DNA of 39,833 nt. Source: an uncultured bacterium. GTDB lineage: Bacteria; Verrucomicrobiota; Kiritimatiellia; RFP12; UBA1067. Shown one piece after another: positions 29,869 to 38,200 of the stretch; position 1 is the first letter of the stretch; each line of letters starts with the position of its first letter. The translations under genes were made by a program, and so were the position numbers. A model generated the notes under the pieces. That model was given only the letters and a program-made list of their open reading frames with translations, did not search any database and was not told the origin of the DNA. The stretch lies in assembly GCA_902761035.1 (NCBI GenBank), contig CACWIW010000028.1, positions 65,558 to 105,390 on the forward strand, given 5' to 3'.

Positions 29869-30680
29869 AGGATGCGCGGGGGAGAGCACGGCCGAATTTC
29901 AAACGTCCCGCCAGAGACCGTCCGGCTTCGAGGAAAGCAACGGGCGCCTCGTTCCGGAAGAGTGCGATGTCCGCCCGGCACCACGAGTGCGATTGGTAGG
30001 TGGTACCTCGGAGTACGGATTACATCATGCAAGCGCGGCGAAGGCTGCGGAGTGCGAATAGGGGGGGAGACGTCACTGGCTTCCGAGAAGCGGATGCAGA
30101 CGGCGAGGACTCTTTGCCAAGAAGACGGACTGACGCGGAAACACAGCGGAATTGCAGGGTCCAGATCGCTTCGCGATTAGCCCGTGTTTCCACGTTCGCA
30201 GTGAAATATCTTAAATATTGCGTAAATCAGATGCTTTTTTCATATAAGCAGTTTTGTTTCACTACACGACTTTTGATACGGTATCTGTCATTTTGATGCT
30301 GATTCTCCCCTGTTAAGTGCATATATGGATCGTCATAAAGGCGTTTTTACTTATGAACGTGGAAAGTCGGGTTAGCCTTGACAATTGTTCCCATAGGAGG
30401 GTGCGATCACCGAGCGCGCCGCATGGTGGGGCGAGGCGTCCCGCCGAGCCGCCGAAAATCCCGTTTCCCCGTGTAGCCCGCCGCCTACGCTTCGCGCAGG
30501 AATGTAAATGAGGATAACTTTGATTACTTTCGCTATTGGGAAATTAGGAGTTTCGGAGTTAATGAGAGTATTCCAAGACTCCAAAACACCCAACAGCGAA
30601 AGTAAAAACGCAAATTATAGTTAAGTTATAGGCAAGGGAGAACGAAATCCCCGTGTAGGGAGAACGCTCATCCCGTGTAG
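29869..30680. other. Non-coding, decayed region
   Basis: No convincing gene in either direction. The first 300 bases may be the non-coding end of the IS remnant, which in IS1111-type elements carries a structured RNA. Later parts are AT-rich with GC islands. CCCGTGTAG recurs at 30468, 30650 and 30672, and a GC palindrome cluster lies around 30420-30455 (GGGGCGAGGCGTCCCGCC). Together with the flanking pseudogenes, it looks like a zone of insertion and decay. Confidence 0.55.
30524..30605. repeat. 17-bp inverted repeat
   Basis: TTACTTTCGCTATTGGG (30524-30540) and CCCAACAGCGAAAGTAA (30589-30605) pair with one mismatch across 48 bases. GGAGT and ACTCC inside can pair as well. It could be a hairpin RNA or the remains of a small mobile element; no coding sequence lies inside. 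Confidence 0.6.
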
Positions 30681-30908
30681 GGAGACTACCGCCACTGGGG
30701 CAGCGGATACTGGTGGCAGAACACGCGCCTGCCGTACTACACGATGTTCGCGTCTGGCGACCTCGACATGCTCCAACCGCTGTTCAACATGTATTGCGGC
30801 CTCATCGACTTCAACGTGAAGCGCACGCGCAAGTACCTCGGCATGACGGAGGAGACGCGGGTGTATATCGCGGACCGCTTAGAGGCAAGGGTGACTGGAC
30901 TCCCCTAG
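30681..30908 (+). pseudogene. Fragment of a DUF5703/GH95-like glycan enzyme
   Basis: 75 codons between an in-frame TAG (30678) and TAG (30906). The text 'HWGSGYWWQNTRLPYYTMFASGDLDMLQPLFNMY' (read in two parts) resembles the central (alpha/alpha)6 segment of DUF5703 or GH95-like proteins, normally about 700-800 residues. No start codon with a ribosome site, and both ends are missing. It probably marks a lost polysaccharide-use gene next to the surviving GH35 and esterase genes. Confidence 0.5.
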
Positions 30909-30934
30909 TGGGTAGAACGCCGGAGGGGGCGATT

Positions 30935-30943
30935 TGTTATACT
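30935..30943 (+). promoter_or_regulatory. Extended -10 promoter of the GH35 gene
   Basis: TGTTATACT, with TG one base before TATACT (30938-30943). No clear -35. The start would be near 30950, 13 bases before the ATG at 30963, with AAAGG as a weak ribosome site. Confidence 0.55.
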
Positions 30944-30962
30944 GGGGGGCGAAAGGCATATT

Positions 30963-33299
30963 ATGAAGAGAACTTTCGCACTTTCAGTTTTGGCCGTGAC
31001 GCTCGGCGCACTTTGCGTAACGGCGCGCTCGTTTGAGGTCGGGGAGAAGGACTTCCTTCTCGACGGCAGGCCGTTTGTCGTGCGGTGCGGCGAGGTCCAC
31101 TACGCGCGCATCCCGCGCGCCTACTGGCGTCACCGTTTGCAGATGCTGCGCGCGATGGGGTGCAACGCCGTCGGGTGCTACATGTTCTGGAACTTCCACG
31201 AGCGCGAGAAGGGCGTGTTCACGTGGGACGGACGCGCCGACGTTGCGGCGTTCTGCCGCATGGCGCAGGCGGAGGAACTTTGGGTGATTCTGAGGCCCGG
31301 CCCCTACAGCTGTGCGGAGTGGGAGGGCGGCGGCGCGCCGTGGTGGCTGATGGGTGAAGGGGAACTGGGAACGGGGAATGGGGAACGGAGGAATCCGATC
31401 TCGATGCGGTCGTCCGATCCGCGCTGGCTCGTGCCCGCGACGAACTGGCTGCATGCGGTCGGACGCCAGCTGTCGGGACTGCAGGTCACGAAGGGCGGAC
31501 CGATCCTGATGGTGCAGGTCGAGAACGAGTACGGACTCCACGGCGGCGACGTCGCGTACATGCGCGCGCTCCGCCAGGCCGCGCTCGACGCGGGTTTCGA
31601 GGTTCCGCTCTACGCCTGCAATCCGCCGCGCGTCATGCAGAACGGATTCATCCCCGAACTCTTCCAGGCGGCGAACTTCGGCGGGGATCCGGAGCAGCGC
31701 TTTGAAATCGTCCGAAAATACCAGCCCAAGGGCCCGCTCATGTGCGCGGAGTACTATCCCGCCTGGTTCGACACGTGGGGACAGGCCCACCATCCACCCA
31801 AAAACGACCGCGCGTTTTTCGGCCCGATCGACTGGATGTTCGCGCACGGCGTCAGCTTCTCGCTCTACATGGCGCACGGCGGCACGAGCTTCGGCGGATG
31901 GTCCGGCTGCCGCAATCCGTTCGTTCCGAACGTCACCAGCTACGACTACGAGGCGCCGATCAACGAGAACGGACGCGCCAATCCGAGTTTCGCGAAATAC
32001 CGTGCGCGCGCCGCGCGGTACCTCAATGCGGGCGAGACGATCCCCGAGCCGCCCGCTGACATTCCGACAAAGGCGTATGGCACCGTCGCGATGGAGCGAA
32101 TCGCGCCGCTCGACGTGCTTGTCCGCCGCGAAGTGAAGATGGAGCGTCCGCAGTTCATGGAGAAACTCGGACAGGGCTTTGGACTCGTCTCATACGAACG
32201 GATGATCGCGCCCGGTGACGGCGGGTTGCTCAACGTCGATGAACTCCATGACTTCGGCTACGTGTTTCTTGACGGAAAGCGCATCGGAACGCTTGACCGT
32301 CGGCACCGCGGCGTAAGGCCGCGCATCTACCGCTCGAAGGAGAACCGTCCGAGGCTCCTGCAGATTGTCGTGGAGGCGATGGGGCGCATCAACTCTTCAT
32401 CGGGGATGGAGGACCGGAAGGGCATGAGCGGACGCGTCCGCCTCGATAAGAAGGAGCTGAAGGGATGGACCGCGCGGATGATGCCGCTCGACCCCGATGG
32501 GGGAGAGAATGTAAAGTGTAAAATGGAAAGTGTAAAATGGGGGAGTGCGGATGTGCCTTCAAATGCGCCGGCGCTTTACCGCGGCACGCTCAACGTGCCG
32601 GACGACGTTCCCGCCGATACGTTCCTCGACATGAGGGATTGGACGAAGGGTATCGTGTGGGTCAACGGACACAACCTCGGCCGGTTCTGGTCCATCGGCC
32701 CACAGCAGACGCTGTATCTGCCGGGGTGCTGGCTGAAGAAGGGCGGCAACGAAGTCGTCGTGCTCGACTTCTTCGGTCCGCGCGCGAAGAGCGAGATTGC
32801 ATCCGTCGGCAAGGCCGTCCTCGACGTCCTGCAGCCCGAAACGGACTTCAACCGCAAAGAGCGCCAGAGCAAGAAATGCCTCGGCGGCGAGGAAGTCGCC
32901 TCTGGCACGTTCCCGTCCGGCGACGAGGCGCAGGTCGTCATGTTCGGGAAGGGGGTGCGCGGCAACTTCTTCACGCTTCAGGCGCTCACGACGTACGACG
33001 CGAAGAACCTTGCGACGATCGCCGAGTTCGACTTCCTCGACAGGGACGGCAATCCGCTGAACTCGCTCAACGTGCAGATCACCGGCGTCGACAGCGAGGA
33101 GGAGATACGCGAGGACGGCGTCGCGGAGAACGCGATAGACGGTCAGGTCGAGGCGTTTTGGCTCACGAGTTCGCGCACGCTGCCGCACTGGATCGAGTTC
33201 TACGTCCCAACGAAGACGGAGGTATTCGGCTTCCGCTACACGCCGCGCCAGAACAAAAGCGTCGGGCGCATCAAGGACTGGCGCTTCCTCGCGAGATAA
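30963..33299 (+). CDS. GH35 beta-galactosidase, secreted
   Basis: 778 residues with a signal peptide (about 1-22). Cleaves terminal beta-galactose from glycans, in the periplasm or outside. The GH35 barrel shows 'FVVRCGEVHYARIPRAYW' (38-55), 'LRPGPYSCAEWEGGGAPWWL', the acid/base Glu 189 in 'QVENEYG' and the nucleophile Glu 263 in 'MCAEYYPAWFDTWG'. Beta-sandwich domains follow ('GIVWVNGHNLGRFWSIGPQQTLYLP'), and the C-terminal 140 residues resemble an F5/8 type C carbohydrate-binding domain ending 'SVGRIKDWRFL'. Two low-complexity inserts interrupt normal loops: residues about 131-143 ('GEGELGTGNGERR') and about 516-527 ('ENVKCKMESVKW'), each encoded by short DNA repeats. It is next to an acetylesterase that could act on the same pectic polymers. 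Confidence 0.9.
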   Translation: MKRTFALSVLAVTLGALCVTARSFEVGEKDFLLDGRPFVVRCGEVHYARIPRAYWRHRLQMLRAMGCNAVGCYMFWNFHEREKGVFTWDGRADVAAFCRMAQAEELWVILRPGPYSCAEWEGGGAPWWLMGEGELGTGNGERRNPISMRSSDPRWLVPATNWLHAVGRQLSGLQVTKGGPILMVQVENEYGLHGGDVAYMRALRQAALDAGFEVPLYACNPPRVMQNGFIPELFQAANFGGDPEQRFEIVRKYQPKGPLMCAEYYPAWFDTWGQAHHPPKNDRAFFGPIDWMFAHGVSFSLYMAHGGTSFGGWSGCRNPFVPNVTSYDYEAPINENGRANPSFAKYRARAARYLNAGETIPEPPADIPTKAYGTVAMERIAPLDVLVRREVKMERPQFMEKLGQGFGLVSYERMIAPGDGGLLNVDELHDFGYVFLDGKRIGTLDRRHRGVRPRIYRSKENRPRLLQIVVEAMGRINSSSGMEDRKGMSGRVRLDKKELKGWTARMMPLDPDGGENVKCKMESVKWGSADVPSNAPALYRGTLNVPDDVPADTFLDMRDWTKGIVWVNGHNLGRFWSIGPQQTLYLPGCWLKKGGNEVVVLDFFGPRAKSEIASVGKAVLDVLQPETDFNRKERQSKKCLGGEEVASGTFPSGDEAQVVMFGKGVRGNFFTLQALTTYDAKNLATIAEFDFLDRDGNPLNSLNVQITGVDSEEEIREDGVAENAIDGQVEAFWLTSSRTLPHWIEFYVPTKTEVFGFRYTPRQNKSVGRIKDWRFLAR

Positions 33300-33357
33300 T
33301 GTCTAAACCAGAACGAAGGAGAAACAAGATGAACGGCGGAGGAGATTCCATACGCGG

Positions 33358-33385
33358 GCGGTTCAGGGACGGCTAAATGAACCGC
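33358..33385 (+). terminator. Hairpin after the GH35 gene
   Basis: GCGGTTCA (33358-33365) pairs with TGAACCGC (33378-33385), followed by TTTC. A weak terminator candidate. Just beyond, ATACCCCATCGGGTAAT (33399-33415) resembles the ATACCCC/GGGGTAT palindrome in the 9.7-kb spacer. Confidence 0.5.
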
Positions 33386-33433
33386 TTTCAGCAGTAGTAT
33401 ACCCCATCGGGTAATACGGCGGGGGGCTGATTC

Positions 33434-33442
33434 TGATAGAAT
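33434..33442 (+). promoter_or_regulatory. Extended -10 promoter of the acetylesterase gene
   Basis: TGATAGAAT, with TG one base before TAGAAT (33437-33442), no good -35. The start would be near 33449, and GAGAGGAG precedes the ATG at 33470. Confidence 0.6.
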
Positions 33443-33469
33443 ACGGGCGACATCTGAGAGGAGTCGTCC

Positions 33470-35164
33470 ATGAGGATAAAAACAGAGATTCTGGCGTGTG
33501 TCGGCATGATGGCATGCACGGCCGTGGCATTTACGACTGCGAATGTGCCGTCGGATGGCGTGTATCGGTTTGCGTTTGGCGTGAGCGAGACGCAGGACGG
33601 GTCGATCCCCGTGCCTGCAAACGCCGTGTGCGACGTGAACGGCGAGTTGGAGAACGGGCAGTTCTCCTACGGCTTTCTCGGCACGACGGACGATTCGTAC
33701 AGGACGGACGTTCCGTCCAATCTGCCGACGGTTCCCCACGCAATCGACGGCTTCAAGGTCGTGAAGGGACAGAAGATCGTCCTTCATGATACGACGGACG
33801 CGAACGGCGTTTCGTGTGTCGCCGGCCCTGCGGCAAGCGAATATCTGCCGAGAGGTGCGTCGTCTTTCGAGGGGCGTTATCCTGTCCGCTTCTCGATGCG
33901 GGCGGAGGAGCGGGCGTACTACGCCGTCACCTGCACCGTCGCGAACGCGTCTTCAACGGCCAATGCCGACGTGACGCTTTTCTCCGAACGCTGCCACACG
34001 CACGCGCAGCATCTCGTTCTCGCCCCCGGCGAGACGAAGACGTTCGCCTGGAGCGTGGAGCTTGCGCCGAACTATTTCAAGACGCCGAAGAAATCCTACG
34101 CCGACAACGCGATCAACGTGGTGGTCGTCGGCGAGAACGCCGCGCTCGCCTCCTTGACCGTCGTCAAGCAGCCGCAGACGGCCGGGACGGTTCGCGGCGG
34201 CGCGGTCGCCAACATGAACGTCGGCCGGACGATGTGGCTCTGCGACGACTCGACCGGAACCGACCAGCGCTGCGACACGCCGTACTTCACGCTCCAGAAC
34301 TATTCGGGCGTCGGCTCGGGTCTTTCGCGTTGGGCGCCTGCAAATCTTGCGATCCGCAATCAGGGCGAGGGCGGACTTGCCACGGGCGCGAACACGCACC
34401 GCAAGAGCTGCCTTCTCAAGCCAGGCGACTATCTCTATGTCGAATACGGACACAACGAGGCCAGCACGGAAAGCTACACAAACAACCTCGAGACCTATTT
34501 CGCGGATGCGAACGAGGCGGGCGCGAATCTCGTCATCGTCTCGCCGCTGGAGCGTCATTATTCGTGGGATGCCGAAAACGCGAAGTGGAACCGTACGCTC
34601 CAGGGCTACGCCGAGGCAGGGGAGGCGTGGGTCGAGGCGAAGATCGCCGCCGGCGCGCGGAATGTCGCCTTCATCGACCTCAACAAGCCGTTCGCGGACT
34701 GGATGAACGCGGAGCTCGTCCGAATCAACGGCATCAACCCGTCCATCCCGTTCAAGGACGCGATCGACTACTACTTCTTTTCCGCCAAGGGCGGCAAGGT
34801 GGACGCCACGCATCCGAACCCCGCCGGCTCGGACTGGGGCGCGTACATCGTCTGGTCGAACGCGCTTGCGCGCGTCGCGGCCGGCGAGGCGGAAGGCGCG
34901 ACGGCGAGCCAGCGCATCCAGGCCGCCGTCCTGAAGGGCATCACCGAGGGCGTGCAGCTCAAGGTTGGCGTGGGCGGCACGGCGGACAACACGCCGTGGC
35001 GGGTCTCCGACGACATCATCACCGCAGGCAAGGCGGAGTGCGGCATGGAAATCGCCAGTCATGGGGTAAAAGAACAGGATGGCGTGTGCGTCGCCACCTT
35101 CGCCGAGGCGGCTTCGTTCGCGGCGTCTGAGGCGCCGCACACGGACCATATTCCCGACAAGTGA
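33470..35164 (+). CDS. SGNH-fold esterase, rhamnogalacturonan acetylesterase-like (CE12)
   Basis: 564 residues with a signal peptide (about 1-22). Residues about 28-235 form beta-domains like the N-terminal part of RhgT-type proteins ('YRFAFG'). The SGNH catalytic domain follows: block I 'LCDDSTGTD' (nucleophile Ser 261), block II around 'IRNQGEGG', block III 'YGHNE' (Asn 329) and block V 'DATHPNPAG' (Asp 445, His 448). Such enzymes remove acetyl groups from pectin rhamnogalacturonan. Two departures: the usual G-D-S-T is D-D-S-T and GHND is GHNE. It follows the GH35 gene but has its own promoter. The last 40 residues past the catalytic fold look unusual ('FAEAASFAASEAPHTDH'). Confidence 0.8.
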   Translation: MRIKTEILACVGMMACTAVAFTTANVPSDGVYRFAFGVSETQDGSIPVPANAVCDVNGELENGQFSYGFLGTTDDSYRTDVPSNLPTVPHAIDGFKVVKGQKIVLHDTTDANGVSCVAGPAASEYLPRGASSFEGRYPVRFSMRAEERAYYAVTCTVANASSTANADVTLFSERCHTHAQHLVLAPGETKTFAWSVELAPNYFKTPKKSYADNAINVVVVGENAALASLTVVKQPQTAGTVRGGAVANMNVGRTMWLCDDSTGTDQRCDTPYFTLQNYSGVGSGLSRWAPANLAIRNQGEGGLATGANTHRKSCLLKPGDYLYVEYGHNEASTESYTNNLETYFADANEAGANLVIVSPLERHYSWDAENAKWNRTLQGYAEAGEAWVEAKIAAGARNVAFIDLNKPFADWMNAELVRINGINPSIPFKDAIDYYFFSAKGGKVDATHPNPAGSDWGAYIVWSNALARVAAGEAEGATASQRIQAAVLKGITEGVQLKVGVGGTADNTPWRVSDDIITAGKAECGMEIASHGVKEQDGVCVATFAEAASFAASEAPHTDHIPDK

Positions 35165-35200
35165 CGTCCGAAGGCGTGAAAGCGGCCACATCCGCCGTCT

Positions 35201-35234
35201 GGTAGGGGCCGACCACCGGGTGGCCCGCACGGGG
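35201..35234. repeat. GGTAGGG-type GC hairpin between convergent genes
   Basis: A GGTAGGGGCC stretch is followed by GACCACCGGGT and GGCCC; GGGCC and GGCCC can pair. The GGTAGGG start resembles the end of the double-hairpin repeat in the SNF2 gene. It lies in the 76-base gap between the esterase and the beta-helix protein genes. Confidence 0.4.
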
Positions 35235-35240
35235 ATAGCG

Positions 35241-38200
35241 TCACCGCACGATAAACGTGAAGCCAGGCTTTCCGATGCGGGCCTTGGTCCGCGAGAGGAA
35301 GAGTCTGTACCCCCGCAAGTCGCCGCTGAGCGGACGCGGTGCGGCGGGAACGATGCCGCCAGACGGCGCCGTGGCGAAGGTAAAGCCCTTCTGCAGCGCT
35401 TCAGGATTGGTGACGACGATCTCCGCGCCCGTGAGGTCTAGCGTTGCGCCATCGGTGACGCTCATCGTCTCGCCAATCGTCACGTTCATGCGCTCGGTCA
35501 CGACGAGGTTTCCACCCGCGAGCGTACCGCCCACGTTCAGGACGGGCTGGCGGAGCGTATTGCCCGCACCGATGCTCAGCGTCGCGCCGGATTCGAGTGT
35601 GAGCGCACGAGCAGCGCCAGAGTCCGCGCTTATCGCGGCCACGACCTCCGCGATGTCCGCCGCCGTCGCGTCCGGCCCCTTCTGTGCGCTGAGCGCAATC
35701 GCCTCGTCGCTCAATGCGCCGTTCCAGATGCGGACCTCGTCGTAGCTCGCGTTGGCATCGCTGTCGGCGCTGTATTTCGACACGCCCAGCCAGAAGTCAG
35801 GGTCCTTCGCGAAAAGGGTGGCCAGCGTCCAGTCGGAAACTGTTGCCTCCTCTGACCGCTCAAGCTCACCCGTGACGGCGTTGCGCCGCATCCACTTGAC
35901 CGTGGTGGAACCGTCGCCGTTGGCCTTGAACGTAAACGCGAAGTAGTACTGCGTCCCGAGCTCCATGACGGACATCATCGTACCGGACTTGTTAATCACA
36001 GCGACATTATCCTTTTTCAACTGGACAATGTCCTTGGTTGCATCCGTTCCGGTGCTCCAGGCGAACAAGAAGCAATCCGTCTGCCCGGGGTTGCTTGCGT
36101 ATGAGCCGTTGCCGTAGTCGAACACGCGGGCCCAGTTCTTCACGGCGTCATTGCTCGCCCATATCTCGACCGTCGCGTTGCCCAACCCCAGAAGGCCCTT
36201 GCCGAGGTTCAGCGAGCCCTGCCCCGAACCATTGCCATTGAGGACGAGCTTGCCGCCAGTGGTCGCACGTTTATCCGCGTTGCCGAACGTGGAAGCGGAA
36301 GTGCCCGTGATCGAGTCGGTGTAGTCGTTGCCCTCGCCGTTGAACGACCAGCGGTGCGCGATGCCGACAGGTGCGGTATTGTCGCACGAGGCGGAGAGCG
36401 CGAGCGTGCCATTGGACACGACCATGTTCCAGACGGGCGGGACTGCGGCGACGGTCAACGTTCCGCTTCCCGTCTTCGTGAACGTGCTCCCCGCGGCCGC
36501 CGCTATGTTGGCATCGCTCACGGTCGCCATCGTCACATCGTAGCCCGCAGTGTCGAGCGTCAGCCCTCCTGGACCGTACGTCACGTTGTCCAGCCCGCTG
36601 ATGAAGTTCGCGCCGTCCGTCACGTTCGTCGCGACGATCGTGCCGCCGTTCGCAAAGAAAGCCGATGTTCCCGAACCGCCAGTTATGCCGGGCGTGACGA
36701 CCGTGCCGCCGTTCAGGGTGTAAGTGCCGACGCCTCCCGAGGACGTGGCGATGTTGATGACCCCGGCCGACACCATTCCGGCGTTCTGCGTGAAGGCCGC
36801 CGTACCGCTGATGCCGACGACGATTCCTGAAAAGACATCAAGCAAACCGTCATTCAGTATGTATGTTCCTACGCCCGTCGTGTTTTCACCCAACTTGAGC
36901 CAGTTATCCACCTTGCGGGCAAAGTAGTTGGTGCCGCCGTTCTGCACGTGCGTGCCGACACCGCTCATGCCGATGCGCTCCCACGAATACGGCAGCACCA
37001 TGCCGTCGTTCTGCGTGTAGGTGCCAACGGAACCCGCCCCTTCGCCGATGCGCAGATCGTTGCAGGCGACCGTTCCCGCACCCTGCGTGAACGTTCCCTT
37101 GCTCGTCGTAACATTGGTGCGCCCTACCCAGAGATGCCCTGAGGTTCTTAACTCGCCGTCAGTCAGGTTGTAAACGCCAGTACCGTCTTGACCCACCGTG
37201 AATTCCGCGCCGATGCTGAACAGGCCGCCGGACTGGTTGACTTCGCCGTAGCCGTTCTTGGACGTGCCAATCGTGCCCCAGCTGCGCGTAACGAAAGAGC
37301 CGTTCCCGCTGAGGTTGATATATCCCTTGTTACCCTTCGTGTCGAATCCACCCATGGTCAGGCGGTAGAAGTTCACAGATGCGTCGCCATCAATGTTGAT
37401 CGTTCCCGTGCCGCCCTCCGCGCCGACGAACACGGTGTTGTTGTAGGTATTCGTCATCGCGCCACCGGTGATTGTGTAAGTGCCCCTGCCGCCGTTACGG
37501 CCAATGTTGAACCAGTTGTTGAGCGTCACGTTGCCACTAGTCTGGATGAACTCGCCTACGCCTTTACTGCCCACCGTGAAATCCTTGGCCGCCGTGAGAG
37601 TTCCGCCCGTCATGCGGTAGACGCCATGTCCGGCCGCGTTGTCTTTTCCGCCGATGGCGCACCAAACGTTTCCGAGATTCACCGCGCCGTTCGTCTGCAC
37701 GAACTCCGCATAGTGCATCTTGCCGAGATCCAGTTCGGTCACTGTGAGCGTACCGCCCGCGCCGTCCTTCGAGAGAAGGAACTTTACGTCCCCGGAAGTC
37801 GTCAGGTTCGCAATGTTGTCGATGAAGGCCGACTCGCCCATCTTGGCGTAAGTCGTACCTTCGCTCGGCGGAGCGAACTCCACCGTCGAGCCTTCCCCTC
37901 CGGAGAAGGACGCACCCGCCACCGCTGCAAGATGGTTGAGCGTGAGCGTGTGTCCGTTGAGGTCAGCCGCGCCGATGATCGTCGGCGTGTGGGAAAGCCC
38001 GCGCCAGTCGCAGTCCGTCGTGAGCGTGCAGTTGCCGATCTCGAACACCTTGCAGGCGATGTCCGTCCCTGCGGGGGCCTGCAGGTTCACGTTGTTGCCC
38101 ACGATCTTCACGGTGTAGGCGGCAGTCGGCACCACCGGCTCGCTGACCGCGCCGGTCCATGTAGCGACCTGGTCGCCGTTCTTCGCGAGGATTATCTTCA

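Noticed and set aside
29872..30296. Small plus-strand frames (98-102 codons) in the decayed region
   Set aside because: Arg/Gly/Ser-rich, several overlapping frames with no ribosome sites and no similarity to known proteins.
33300..33376. Short frame ending 'MNGGGDSIRGRFRDG' after GH35
   Set aside because: Only 15-25 codons, overlaps the presumed terminator, no conserved feature.
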